Assembly (NCBI GenBank): GCA_937902125.1
Contig: CALDIB010000026.1
Location: forward strand, 1 to 21,776
Direction: 5' to 3'
Source of the DNA: an uncultured Treponema sp.
GTDB lineage: Bacteria; Spirochaetota; Spirochaetia; Treponematales; Treponemataceae
Length of the DNA stretch: 21,776 bases
The position numbers and the translations under genes are program-made. Numbering within the stretch: the first letter of the stretch is position 1; each line of letters starts with the position of its first letter. Under the pieces are notes generated by a model that saw only the letters and a list, made by a program, of their open reading frames with translations, was not told the origin of the DNA and ran no database searches. Below, piece by piece: positions 1-7,039 of the stretch.

Positions 1-167
1 GAATTCTTGAATATTTAGGAAATCACCCAAATGCAAAAACTCAAGATATTTCTCTGGAAATTGGTTTAAAGCAATCACGTACAAAAGACTATCTTTCTGA
101 ACTCGTTGAAGATGGCAAGATTGTTGCCAATGGCGCTAACAGGAACAGGACATATTCGTTAAAATAA
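1..167 (+). CDS. 3' end of a winged-helix (wHTH) protein, partial
   Basis: An open frame enters from the left edge (first full codon at base 3) and stops at TAA 165-167, giving 54 residues. It begins ILEYLGNHPNAKTQDIS, continues with a segment reading LKQSRTKDYLSELVEDGKI, and ends with a short strand (RTYSLK). This is the usual pattern of a C-terminal winged helix: helix, recognition helix, wing. Such tails are common at the end of AlbA_2/RecG-like regulators and of Fic- or ATPase-type proteins, so the parent protein cannot be named from this piece. It lies 14 bases before the next gene and is more AT-rich than what follows. Confidence 0.6.
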   Translation, partial: ILEYLGNHPNAKTQDISLEIGLKQSRTKDYLSELVEDGKIVANGANRNRTYSLK

Positions 168-181
168 AAAAGGAGCAAACC

Positions 182-697
182 ATGAAACTATTAATCGTAA
201 TTGACATGCAAAATGATTTTATTGACGGTTCGCTTGGAACAAAAGAGGCTGTGGCGATTGTTCCGAATGTCGCGAAAAAAATTGAAGAGGCGCGGGGCGC
301 TGGCAAGATTGTTGTGTTCACCCGCGACACTCACCAAAAAAACTACCTTGAAACTCAAGAAGGAAAAAATCTTCCGGTTCTGCACTGCGTTGAAGGAACT
401 GACGGCTGGCAGATTTCTAGCAAGCTGGAAGTAGGGAACAGCCGCATTTTTAACAAGCCTTCGTTTGGCTCAATGGAACTCGCCGACTATGCCGCAAGCC
501 TGGACGGATTGGAAGAAATCGAGCTTGTCGGCCTTTGCACTGGAATCTGCGTCATAAGCAATGCGTTCATTCTTAAAGCCAAGCTGCCGGAAGTGAAGAT
601 TTCGGTTGACGCAAGCTGTTGCGCCTGCGTGACTCCAGAAAGCCATAAGAACGCGCTAGCCGCCATGAAGCTTTGTCAAATAAATTGTGAATCATAA
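182..697 (+). CDS. Nicotinamidase-like cysteine hydrolase (isochorismatase superfamily)
   Basis: A 171-residue cytosolic hydrolase of the isochorismatase/PncA fold. The family triad is visible: D8 in VIDMQNDF, K92 in NKPSFGS and C123 in GLCTGICVISNA. Likely metal ligands of PncA-type enzymes are D49 and H51 (RDTHQ) and H68 (LHCVEGTDGW). The metal site and the HCVxGT motif favour a nicotinamidase (nicotinamide to nicotinate plus ammonia, NAD salvage) over isochorismatase, but substrate cannot be fixed from sequence. The start is supported by a strong AGGAG (170-174) just upstream. The length fits small bacterial or clostridial PncA-like proteins. Its 3' end runs into the start region of the exporter gene, suggesting co-transcription. 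Confidence 0.85.
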   Translation: MKLLIVIDMQNDFIDGSLGTKEAVAIVPNVAKKIEEARGAGKIVVFTRDTHQKNYLETQEGKNLPVLHCVEGTDGWQISSKLEVGNSRIFNKPSFGSMELADYAASLDGLEEIELVGLCTGICVISNAFILKAKLPEVKISVDASCCACVTPESHKNALAAMKLCQINCES

Positions 698-3137
698 AAT
701 GAAAGCAAACCTTTTTTCTTGCCTTAAAAAAAATCCCGCCCCGCTTGCATGGCTTGCTTTGCACGCCGCCGTGTTTTTAGCGCTGGCGCTTTGCTTTGTC
801 GCGGGCAGGAAGATTTTTGTAAACACGAATCTCTTTGACATTTTGCCGCAGTCGTCGGAGGCCAAGGCGATGGCGCGGGCGGATGACGCGCTGACTCAAA
901 AAAGCGCCAGGCAGTTTTTTGTCCTTGCGCGCTGCAAGTCTTTTGAAGGCGTCAAAAAGGCCGCCTCTCTTTTTGCGGAGGAACTATTAAAGGCCGACCA
1001 AGAGGCCGCCGCCGCGGATCCCAAGAACAAAATTTTTGAGAGCCTTTCTTTTGAGGCTTCCTCCTTGTCGCTGGACCAAATTTTTGAATGGCAGTACAAA
1101 AACCGCTTTTTGCTTTTGGACAAGGAGACGGTTCAAAAAATAAACCAAGGCGGCGGCGTTGACGAGCTAAAGGAGCTGGCCTTGCAAAAAGCCTTTGGCG
1201 CCTTTTCGCTCACACCCTTGGAATTTGTTGACGGCGACCCCTTCTTTTTGGCCGACTTGGAATTGCAAAATTTAATCGAGCGCCTTTCCAACACCGGAAC
1301 GTCCCTTGCATTGCGCGACGGAGTTTTGGCGGCGGAATACGATGGCGAGCATTACGTTATGGTTCGCGGCGCGTTGACGCAAAAGGGCGCTTCGGTGACG
1401 AGCAAAAAAAACGGCGTCCAAACGATTTACGATTGCGCCAACCGCGTCGCCGCGTCAAACGATTTTGGGAATGAAGGCGGGCAGGATGTTTCGTTCGTGT
1501 TTTCCGGTTCGCCCTTCCACAGCCACAAGAGCGCCACAAGCGCGCAAAGGCAGGTTGCCGTCATCAGCGCTCTTAGCATGCTGGCGGTGGTCGTTCTTTT
1601 GCTGCTTGTCTTTAGGAGCGCGCGGCCGTTGCTCTTTTCTGTCGGGGCGATAACGCTGAGCGCGGCGTTTGGTCTGGGAACGGAGCTTTTGGTCTTTGGA
1701 CAGATTCACATTTTGACTTTTGTTTTTGGAACTACTTTGATTGGAACGTGCCTGGATTACAGCCTGCACTTTTGGACGCGCGCGTATTTTTGTCAGGAAG
1801 CGCTTTTGGGAGCGCAGGCGATGAAAAAGATTTTCAAGGGCTTGGCTCTTTCGTTCGCTTCGACGGAAGTTTGCTATTTGATTATGCTCTTGGCTCCGTT
1901 CGCCCTGCTAAAGCAAATATCGGTTTTTTGCTTTGCGGGAATTTTAAGCGCGTTCGCCACGACGGTTCTCTTTTATCCGGCTCTTTCCGTTCCGCAAAAA
2001 AAACTTTCGCCTGCCATGCTGAATGGCGCTAGATTCATGTTCCCGCGACATTTAAAAAAGATTCTGCTTTTTGCCGCCGCAGGAACTTGCCTTGCGCTGG
2101 CGCTTTTCTTTAGGCAAAACTTGCGCTTGGACAACGACCTTAGAAAATTTTACACGATGAGCGGAAAGCTTTTGGAGGACGAAAAACTTTCGGCCAGCGT
2201 GATGAACAGAAAAAGCGGCGCCCGCTATTTTATTGTCCGCGCCAAAAGCGCCGACGCTCTTTTGCAAACCGAAGAGGATTTTTGCGCGCTCCTGCAAGAG
2301 GAAGTCGCGGCGGGAAGGCTCGACTCCTTTTCGGCGGCAAGCCAATTCGTTCCGTCCAAAAAAAGCAAAGAAGCGTCGCTTGCGGCAAGCCAAAAATTGA
2401 TGGAGGCCGCGCCTGACTTGCAGGAAATTTTTGGAAGCGAGGCGCGGGACTTTGCGCCGGACTTTTTGGAAGCGCGCGCCTTGCTGGAAGCTGCGGACGA
2501 TTCGGGCATGGAAGGCGTTCCGCCATATTTAAAAGACGCGCTTGACACTTTGTGGCTTGGAAAAATCGGCCAGGAATATTTTAGCGCGGTTTTTGTTTCC
2601 TGCGGCGACGCGGAAAATTTGAAAAGCCTTGCCGAGCGCTTTGGCGCTGGAGAGCTAGGCGCGAATGGCGCGGCGGAAGCGCAGGCGGTTTGCTTTGTGG
2701 ATAAGGTGGGCGACATAGCCTTTGAGTTGAACCGGCTGACAAAAATCATGCTTGTTCTTTTGGCCGCTGCCTTTGTCGTTTTGATTTTGGCGCTGGCGTT
2801 TTTTTACAAGCCAAAAGCGCTGGCAAAAGTCGCCGCCGTTCCCTTGCTGGTCTTGCTGTGCGAGGCCGCCGTCATCGCGGCATTTAAAATCCCTTTGGGC
2901 TTTTTTGCCGTTACGGGAATCATCTTGGTTTTTGGCTTGGGCCTGGACTACATAATTTACACGGTGGAAAGCGGCGGCGACGCGGTCAATTCGCTTGCGG
3001 TCTTGCTTTCGTTCGCCACCACCGCGCTCAGCTTTGGCGCCATCGCGCTAAGCTCCTTTATGCCCGTCCACATTTTTGGAACGGTGGTCTTCTTTGGCCT
3101 TGTCGCTGCGTGGGGAGCCGCTCGTATTTTAAGGTGA
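687..3137 (+). CDS. MMPL/RND-superfamily predicted exporter
   Basis: An inner-membrane protein of about 816 residues with the duplicated RND layout. There is one N-terminal membrane helix (about 19-40) and a large periplasmic domain (to about 285). A five-helix bundle follows, then a second transmembrane entry (about 460-480), a second periplasmic domain (to about 690) and a final bundle. Each half carries the RND aspartate motif in its fourth-helix equivalent: D357 in GTCLDYSLHF and D754 in GLGLDYIIYT, the likely proton-relay positions. It resembles COG4258-type predicted exporters; the cargo is unknown, with lipids or lipoproteins typical of the family. The open frame begins at GTG 687, overlapping the hydrolase, but ATG 699 is an equally good or better start four codons later. 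Neither has a clear Shine-Dalgarno, consistent with translational coupling. It ends nine bases before tcdA. Confidence 0.85.
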   Translation: MNHKMKANLFSCLKKNPAPLAWLALHAAVFLALALCFVAGRKIFVNTNLFDILPQSSEAKAMARADDALTQKSARQFFVLARCKSFEGVKKAASLFAEELLKADQEAAAADPKNKIFESLSFEASSLSLDQIFEWQYKNRFLLLDKETVQKINQGGGVDELKELALQKAFGAFSLTPLEFVDGDPFFLADLELQNLIERLSNTGTSLALRDGVLAAEYDGEHYVMVRGALTQKGASVTSKKNGVQTIYDCANRVAASNDFGNEGGQDVSFVFSGSPFHSHKSATSAQRQVAVISALSMLAVVVLLLLVFRSARPLLFSVGAITLSAAFGLGTELLVFGQIHILTFVFGTTLIGTCLDYSLHFWTRAYFCQEALLGAQAMKKIFKGLALSFASTEVCYLIMLLAPFALLKQISVFCFAGILSAFATTVLFYPALSVPQKKLSPAMLNGARFMFPRHLKKILLFAAAGTCLALALFFRQNLRLDNDLRKFYTMSGKLLEDEKLSASVMNRKSGARYFIVRAKSADALLQTEEDFCALLQEEVAAGRLDSFSAASQFVPSKKSKEASLAASQKLMEAAPDLQEIFGSEARDFAPDFLEARALLEAADDSGMEGVPPYLKDALDTLWLGKIGQEYFSAVFVSCGDAENLKSLAERFGAGELGANGAAEAQAVCFVDKVGDIAFELNRLTKIMLVLLAAAFVVLILALAFFYKPKALAKVAAVPLLVLLCEAAVIAAFKIPLGFFAVTGIILVFGLGLDYIIYTVESGGDAVNSLAVLLSFATTALSFGAIALSSFMPVHIFGTVVFFGLVAAWGAARILR

Positions 3138-3146
3138 GGAATAAAT

Positions 3147-3935
3147 ATGTTAAATCAGTTTTCTAGGACAGAGTTGCTTTTGGGAAAAGAGGCGATGGAA
3201 ATTTTGGGGAGGGCGCGAGTCGCGGTTTTTGGAATTGGCGGCGTTGGAGGCTACACGGTGGAGGCGCTGGTTCGTTCCGGCGTTCAGCATATTGACCTTG
3301 TGGACGACGACAGAGTGTGCCTGACAAACTTGAACCGGCAAATCATCGCTACCCGCTCCAGCGTCGGAAAATACAAGGTTGACGTGATGAAGGAGCGAAT
3401 CCTTGACATCAACCCCGACGCGGAGGTCAACGTTCACAAATGCTTTTACCTTCCAGAAACGCGCGGGCAGTTTGACTTTACAAAATATGATTACGTTGTT
3501 GACGCGGTGGACACGGTGACGGCAAAAATCAATTTGATTTTGCAGGCTAAGGAAGCGGGAACAAAAATCATTTGCAGCATGGGCGCGGGGAACAAGCTGG
3601 ACCCGACGCAGTTTAAGGTGGCCGACATTTCGCAAACTTCGGTTTGCCCCCTTGCGCGCGTTATGCGGCAGGAATGCAAAAAGCGAAAGATTAAGGGCGT
3701 AAAGGTCGTTTATTCCACTGAAAAAGTTTTGCGTCCGATAGAAGACATGTCAATCAGTTGCAAAAAGCATTGCATCTGTCCGCCCGGAGCGCAGCATAAA
3801 TGCGTGGAGCGCCGCGACATTCCCGGAAGCGTGTCTTTTGTTCCTTCCGTCGCAGGCTTAATCATCGCAAGCGAGATTGTAAAGGACTTGACGCAAGAAG
3901 CCGCGGCTAGGGCTAGAGCGGCTGGCGCGGACTAG
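3147..3935 (+). CDS. tcdA: tRNA threonylcarbamoyladenosine dehydratase (ThiF/E1-like)
   Basis: A 262-residue E1-like adenylating enzyme. It carries the nucleotide-binding loop GIGGVGG (29-35), the acidic segment VDDDRVCLTNLNRQ (52-65) that closes the ATP site, and a Cys-rich C-terminal stretch (CKKHCICPPG), followed by the conserved SFVPSVAGLIIASEIV helix. TcdA cyclises t6A37 of tRNAs to ct6A in an ATP-dependent reaction. A GAGGAA Shine-Dalgarno overlaps the exporter stop codon, so it is the third gene of the 182-3935 unit. The gene ends convergently with the deoxyinosine glycosylase and the two reading frames overlap by 23 bases. ThiF/MoeB-type roles are less likely because no sulfur-carrier genes are nearby. 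Confidence 0.9.
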   Translation: MLNQFSRTELLLGKEAMEILGRARVAVFGIGGVGGYTVEALVRSGVQHIDLVDDDRVCLTNLNRQIIATRSSVGKYKVDVMKERILDINPDAEVNVHKCFYLPETRGQFDFTKYDYVVDAVDTVTAKINLILQAKEAGTKIICSMGAGNKLDPTQFKVADISQTSVCPLARVMRQECKKRKIKGVKVVYSTEKVLRPIEDMSISCKKHCICPPGAQHKCVERRDIPGSVSFVPSVAGLIIASEIVKDLTQEAAARARAAGAD

Positions 3936-4491
3936 CGCCTTGTCTTAAAACTGAATATGCTTTTATAAGGCGTTCCAACGACCAAGCGGCGTTTGCCGGG
4001 CTTGCGCTTGGCAGGCAGGCGCATTCAAGGCCGAAACGCTTTTCGTAGACGGCGGCGCAATGCTTTTGCCAAAGGTTAAAGGCGCTTTTTCCGGCGCAAT
4101 AAACGCGGCGGATTTGGCTCTGTTCAAAAATTTGGGTAAAGTCGTTTGGAACGGCGTTTTGTATGCTTGCGTCCGCCGCTCCGCGAATTTCGCATTTTAA
4201 GAGAATGTCCCACAGCGCGATTTTGCGCCGCAGCAAAAAGTTTTTTCGTTCGTCGATTGCGGCAGCTAGATTTGCGGCTTGGTCGTCCGCGCCGCGTTTT
4301 CCCGCGTTGTTGTATTCAAGCCGTTCCCCAAAGACTGCGGGAAGAGCGCGCCAGAATCTGTTTTGCGGATGCATGTAAAAGAATCCCGCGCCGCGGCTTG
4401 CCGGCGACGGCATTGTTCCAAGAATAAGAACGCGGCTTTGCGAATTCCACACCGGCGCGATTGTGTGTTGGACGGTTGTTTTTTGCGTCAT
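3913..4491 (-). CDS. DNA-deoxyinosine (hypoxanthine) glycosylase, uracil-DNA glycosylase family 6
   Basis: A 192-residue UDG-fold glycosylase. Visible motifs are LILGTMPSPASR (22-33), the water/base pocket loop FFYMHPQNRFW (37-47), the segment ALWDILLKCEIRGAADASI, and the late loop LPSASPANAAWS. This order is characteristic of the hypoxanthine-DNA glycosylase family, which removes deaminated adenine for base-excision repair. The family is also seen annotated as mug-like or HDG. Residues about 57-85 form an insertion-like Ala-rich stretch. The start ATG overlaps the stop of the upstream Rpn gene (ATGA, 4491-4488), implying coupled translation. The 3' end overlaps the tcdA 3' end convergently. 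Confidence 0.85.
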   Translation of the reverse strand: MTQKTTVQHTIAPVWNSQSRVLILGTMPSPASRGAGFFYMHPQNRFWRALPAVFGERLEYNNAGKRGADDQAANLAAAIDERKNFLLRRKIALWDILLKCEIRGAADASIQNAVPNDFTQIFEQSQIRRVYCAGKSAFNLWQKHCAAVYEKRFGLECACLPSASPANAAWSLERLIKAYSVLRQGASPRQPL

Positions 4492-5294
4492 GCGGGGGCG
4501 CTTTCGTTGATGATTTCTTTGACTTGCTCCACAGTCATGTTCAAGGATTTTGCGATTATGCTGACAGAAACGCCGTTGGCGTAAAAATTTCGCGCGGCTT
4601 CAATGGCTTTTTCTTCGGCGGCTTCGGTCATAATGTCAAAATCGTGCAAATTCATGTCGGCGAACTCCTTTCTGAATTTTTCGTTTTCCTTGACTTTTGC
4701 CACGAACTCGGAAAGGCGTTTGGAAAAGTCGTCCTCGCCCGGCTCGTTGGTTTGGATAAAGCGCAAGAGAGCGCGGACTTTTTCGTCTTTCACGCTCTTG
4801 TAAGCGCTTGAATTGTATACTATTTTTAAGGTTTTGTCATCCAAATTCACGGAATTGTTTTCTACGCATATATTGCGGAAAGTGTAGCGGGGGAGGCCGT
4901 AGCCACTTTTTGTTTCGTCGTAGAAGGGGTCGAACTTGCAGATGAACAGAATGTAGCTTTCCTTTAGCTTTGTGTAGGGCTGGCCTTTCATAAGACAGTC
5001 GCAGTCCACCATGCTTTGGTAATAGCGCATGCGCTTGCCGAGCGCCTTTTGCGGGTAGGACTGCAGCTCCACGTCGATGGTTTTATCCTCGTCCTTTAGG
5101 TAAACGTCAAGCCGCACGCCCTTGCTGGTGTAGTAGGGTTCGATCGCCTTTTCAAGTTCCGGGTACTCCACTTGCCGGACGCGCACGTCCAAAAGCCGTT
5201 CCACCAATTCCGCCGAGAGGTCAGGGTCTTTTATGACTTTTTGGAACATGCCATCGTCGGCGAAGGTAAGCTCGTCAAAAGATTTTCTTTTCAT
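4488..5294 (-). CDS. Rpn-family recombination-promoting nuclease / putative transposase (PD-(D/E)XK)
   Basis: A 268-residue protein of the PD-(D/E)XK transposase-like family (Rpn; the Treponema denticola putative transposase group). The N-terminal start SFDELTFADDGMFQKVI is diagnostic. The nuclease core shows GVRLDVYL (D63) and TIDVELQ (E76, Q78), followed by KRMRYYQSMVD. The C-terminus is a helical region ending in a helix-turn-helix-like segment (GVSVSIIAKSLNMTVEQVKEI). Family members are Mg-dependent DNA endonucleases linked to RecA-independent recombination; they occur in many copies in Treponema. An AAGGAG Shine-Dalgarno lies just upstream of the ATG. No terminal inverted repeats are seen around the gene. 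It is followed directly by the glycosylase gene. Confidence 0.85.
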   Translation of the reverse strand: MKRKSFDELTFADDGMFQKVIKDPDLSAELVERLLDVRVRQVEYPELEKAIEPYYTSKGVRLDVYLKDEDKTIDVELQSYPQKALGKRMRYYQSMVDCDCLMKGQPYTKLKESYILFICKFDPFYDETKSGYGLPRYTFRNICVENNSVNLDDKTLKIVYNSSAYKSVKDEKVRALLRFIQTNEPGEDDFSKRLSEFVAKVKENEKFRKEFADMNLHDFDIMTEAAEEKAIEAARNFYANGVSVSIIAKSLNMTVEQVKEIINESAPA

Positions 5295-5509
5295 AAAAGC
5301 TCCTTATATCGCGGCCAGAAAATGCTTGGCCGTTATAACTATAAGGTAGGAATTTTTATCAAGAATTTAGCGCAAATTTTTAGAAATCGTAATAAATTTT
5401 CGCGTGGTTTCTTGGATTGCGCTATACGTTTGTTTTTGAAAAAAAAGAATGCGACTTATGCAAAAAATTTGTCGTTTTCAAAGCGACCACAACATTCATA
5501 CAATAATGT
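5295..5509. other. AT-rich intergenic region between divergent genes
   Basis: No credible gene. Towards the Rpn gene there is a short hairpin, CGGCCA (5312-5317) and TGGCCG (5327-5332) around a 9-base loop, lying in its 5' leader, and a TTGATA further upstream that could be a -35 box (spacing to TTATAA about 18). Towards the + strand gene there is the dyad listed separately at 5496-5513. Confidence 0.5.
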
Positions 5510-5513
5510 ATGA
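5496..5513. promoter_or_regulatory. 6-bp dyad, possible operator for the downstream RHH-like gene
   Basis: TCATAC (5496-5501) and GTATGA (5508-5513) are perfect inverted arms around AATAAT. The dyad contains a -10-like TACAAT (5499-5504) and sits about 27 bases before ATG 5540 of a ribbon-helix-helix-like protein. Autoregulation is typical of such proteins; binding here is inference. Confidence 0.35.
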
Positions 5514-5539
5514 TTTTTCAAAATTTCCGAGTAGTTTTT

Positions 5540-5881
5540 ATGCAAGAAAAGCAAAAAAAAGAGAATAATTCAGAGGAACTGTTTGAGAAATTTAAAACTG
5601 TGGAATTGGCGCCATTACCGCATTTTTCGCTTGAATTGATGCAATTCCCAGATGAAGTTTATGACTTTCTTAGAAAAACCGCAAACGAGCATAATTGCAC
5701 GGTCAGCCGTGTGATTGAGCAATTTATGACCGATTTGCTTTCCGAAACAAAAGATATTTCTGAAATTAACGCTGAAACCCTTACAAAATTGTCAAAAGAA
5801 AAGCCTTATGTGTTTATAAAGAAAAAGGGCAAGCCATTCGCCAGAATCAGTTTTTTTGAAGAAGAAAAGTCTGTCAAATGA
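5540..5881 (+). CDS. Ribbon-helix-helix-like protein, antitoxin-like, unassigned
   Basis: The open frame starts at ATG 5510, but that codon lies inside the upstream dyad, so I prefer ATG 5540 (113 residues). After a charged N-terminus (QEKQKKENNSEELFEKFK) there is a likely RHH fold: a strand (HFSLEL), a helix (PDEVYDFLRKTANEHN), and the turn plus second helix (CTVSRVIEQFMTDLL). The C-terminal part (AETLTKLSKEKPYVFIKKKGKPFARISFF) has the look of the Phd-type beta-hairpin (rGkPvA). No partner toxin is visible next to it. It ends by overlapping the convergent HTH gene by eight bases. It could be an orphan antitoxin or a small DNA-binding regulator; no named family is claimed. Confidence 0.55.
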   Translation: MQEKQKKENNSEELFEKFKTVELAPLPHFSLELMQFPDEVYDFLRKTANEHNCTVSRVIEQFMTDLLSETKDISEINAETLTKLSKEKPYVFIKKKGKPFARISFFEEEKSVK

Positions 5882-6212
5882 TTTTTTCTCCATAATGATC
5901 TAAGATTTCATTGACTGTGATTAGGTCGAAAATCTTCTGACAAAAACAATAGCGTAAAAGCAAATCTGAGCGAACGCTTTTTGAAAGGGAGTAGTCGGCA
6001 GTTTTTAAAAGAGATTCGGTTTCTTCAATATTTAAGTTCATTGCGAGGCAAAGCTTTACCAGCGTGTTTTTGTTAGGATGGTAATCTGGCAGCGCGCGTA
6101 TTTTTGAAAACAACTTTCGATCGATGTCAGCTCTTTTATAAACTGCGACTTCATCAAGCTGTTTGGATTGGATGATTTTTCTGATTTTTTCTTGGTATAG
6201 AAAACATTCCAA
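5874..6212 (-). CDS. Small HTH-domain protein, possibly the remnant C-terminal domain of a larger protein
   Basis: 112 residues beginning at TTG 6212. The sequence EVAVYKRADIDRKLFSKIR ... NKNTLVKLCLAMNLNIEETESLLKTADYSLS ... INEILDHYG matches a recurrent bacterial domain of HTH/XRE character. In my recollection it often forms the C-terminus of multidomain proteins (macro-domain and similar) and also occurs alone. There is no ATG in frame; the frame stays open nine codons further upstream to a stop, and no clear Shine-Dalgarno precedes the TTG. An ATG at 6238 is in another frame. This suggests either a TTG-started stand-alone protein or a decayed C-terminal fragment. Confidence 0.5.
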   Translation of the reverse strand: MECFLYQEKIRKIIQSKQLDEVAVYKRADIDRKLFSKIRALPDYHPNKNTLVKLCLAMNLNIEETESLLKTADYSLSKSVRSDLLLRYCFCQKIFDLITVNEILDHYGEKII

Positions 6213-6294
6213 ATGAATGGATAAAAGATCTTCGCCATAAAAGAATTATTGAAAGATGCTTATTTTAGAAGGATTAGCCGCATAATTTTGATAG

Positions 6295-6357
6295 AAAATG
6301 CTTGATAAACTAAATATCTGTAAAAAATACATTTTTACAGATATTTAGTAAAATGCT
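6295..6357. repeat. 18-bp-arm perfect inverted repeat bounded by an 8-bp direct repeat
   Basis: Left arm ACTAAATATCTGTAAAAA (6309-6326) and right arm TTTTTACAGATATTTAGT (6332-6349) are exact reverse complements around a 5-base loop. The unit is bounded by AAAATGCT at 6295-6302 and again at 6350-6357. It is AT-rich with no T-tract after a GC stem, so it is a poor terminator. It lies between the minus-strand HTH gene and the yefM promoter. Confidence 0.75.
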
Positions 6358-6371
6358 ATTCCTTCCTCCTT

Positions 6372-6387
6372 CCTAACATTGCGCAAG
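6372..6387 (+). repeat. 16-bp direct repeat, left copy (flanks the toxin-antitoxin locus)
   Basis: CCTAACATTGCGCAAG occurs here and again, identical, at 7024-7039. The two copies enclose the yefM promoter, yefM and the broken yoeB and nothing else. Confidence 0.8.
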
Positions 6388-6411
6388 TACGGCTTGATGG
6401 GGGAAAATCCC

Positions 6412-6440
6412 TTGACAAATCCCTAAAGGCATACTAAAAT
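6412..6440 (+). promoter_or_regulatory. Sigma-70-type promoter of the yefM/yoeB locus
   Basis: TTGACA (6412-6417), a 17-base spacer and TAAAAT (6435-6440). An ACGGAGG Shine-Dalgarno follows before the ATG at 6479. Confidence 0.75.
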
Positions 6441-6478
6441 AAATATGAAAAAAGATACTTTTTTCTACGGAGGTTTGT

Positions 6479-6736
6479 ATGGTCGCGCTAAAGGCTATCG
6501 ATGTAAAGAACAACTTTAAAAGCATTTGTTCTCAAGTTTTTGGCGGGGAAACCGTCATGCTTTCACGCCCGAAAAATCAAAATGTTGTCATGATTTCGGA
6601 AGCCGAATACAATAAGCTTGAAAAAGCGCGCCGCAATCTAGAGTATCTTATGATGCTGGACGAAAGCGAAAAACAGTTGCAGGAAGGCCGCGTTGTGGAA
6701 AAAACCATGGCTGAGCTTGAGGCGATGGCTGAATAA
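6479..6736 (+). CDS. yefM: Type II antitoxin, Phd/YefM family
   Basis: 85 residues, the standard YefM length. The N-terminal DNA-binding part reads AIDVKNNFKSICSQVF; the central hairpin GGETVMLSRPKNQNVVMIS is the classic YefM signature; then comes EAEYNKLEKARRNLEYL and an acidic C-terminal tail (EKTMAELEAMAE) of the type that wraps the toxin. YefM neutralises the YoeB RNase and represses the operon by binding its own promoter. A strong promoter (6412-6440) and the GGAGG Shine-Dalgarno support the start. Its stop codon overlaps the toxin start as TAATG (6734-6738). The gene appears intact although its toxin is frameshifted. Confidence 0.9.
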   Translation: MVALKAIDVKNNFKSICSQVFGGETVMLSRPKNQNVVMISEAEYNKLEKARRNLEYLMMLDESEKQLQEGRVVEKTMAELEAMAE

Positions 6737-6995
6737 TGAGCAAAATTATTTTTACAGAGATAGGCTTTTCCCAGTACATATATTGGCAAGGGCAGAACAA
6801 GAAGACGCTCAAAAAAATAAACAAACTTCTTCAAAGCATAAGCCGTGACGGAGCGCTAAATGGCGAAGGCCGGAAAAATTAAAGCATAAAGAAGGCGAAT
6901 ATAGCCGAAGAATAGACGAACAAAACAGGCTTGTTTACGAATGTTCCGACGATAAAATTACCGTAAAATCTTGCTTGGGCCATTACGAAGATTAA
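6736..6995 (+). pseudogene. yoeB: YoeB-family toxin, disrupted by a frameshift
   Basis: Reading from ATG 6736 gives a YoeB-like N-terminus (MSKIIFTEIGFSQYIYWQ ... LLQSISRDGALNGEG), then RKN and a stop at 6880-6882, 48 residues in all. The rest of YoeB is present in another frame from about 6879 to TAA 6993-6995: LKHKEGEYSRRIDEQNRLVYE ... KSCLGHYED, which holds the conserved SRRI, E, RLVY and final H-Y of this RNase family. The expected joint is GKPEKLKH. The observed GGC-CGG at 6868-6873 lacks four bases (such as AAGC) that would restore it. The catalytic C-terminal half is therefore not translated in phase, unless this is an assembly error or a strain polymorphism. Confidence 0.85.
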
Positions 6996-7023
6996 AGCGG
7001 TTTATATACAATTCTTTTTTCTC

Positions 7024-7039
7024 CCTAACATTGCGCAAG
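7024..7039 (+). repeat. 16-bp direct repeat, right copy (inside the XPB promoter)
   Basis: Identical to 6372-6387. Bases 7031-7036 of this copy (TTGCGC) form the -35 element proposed for the XPB operon. Confidence 0.8.

Noticed and set aside
2225..2749. Long antisense open frames within the exporter and other GC-rich genes
   Set aside because: These are shadows of biased codon use on the real coding strand; their translations are low-complexity (Ser/Ala/Lys/Arg-rich) and have no start signals.
4488..5294. Complete insertion sequence around the Rpn gene
   Set aside because: No terminal inverted repeats or target duplications were found at its borders; Rpn genes usually occur without them.
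5510..5539. ATG 5510 as the start of the RHH-like gene
   Set aside because: It lies within the 6-bp dyad and -10-like region and lacks a Shine-Dalgarno; the extra ten residues are not part of the fold. ATG 5540 is preferred, without certainty.
6056..6238. Minus-strand open frame starting at ATG 6238 (60 residues)
   Set aside because: It is out of phase with the recognisable HTH protein, which uses a TTG at 6212; the 60-residue translation has no family character.
6309..6349. 18-bp inverted repeat as a rho-independent terminator
   Set aside because: The stem is AT-rich and the T run is within the arm rather than after it, and neither flanking gene ends here.
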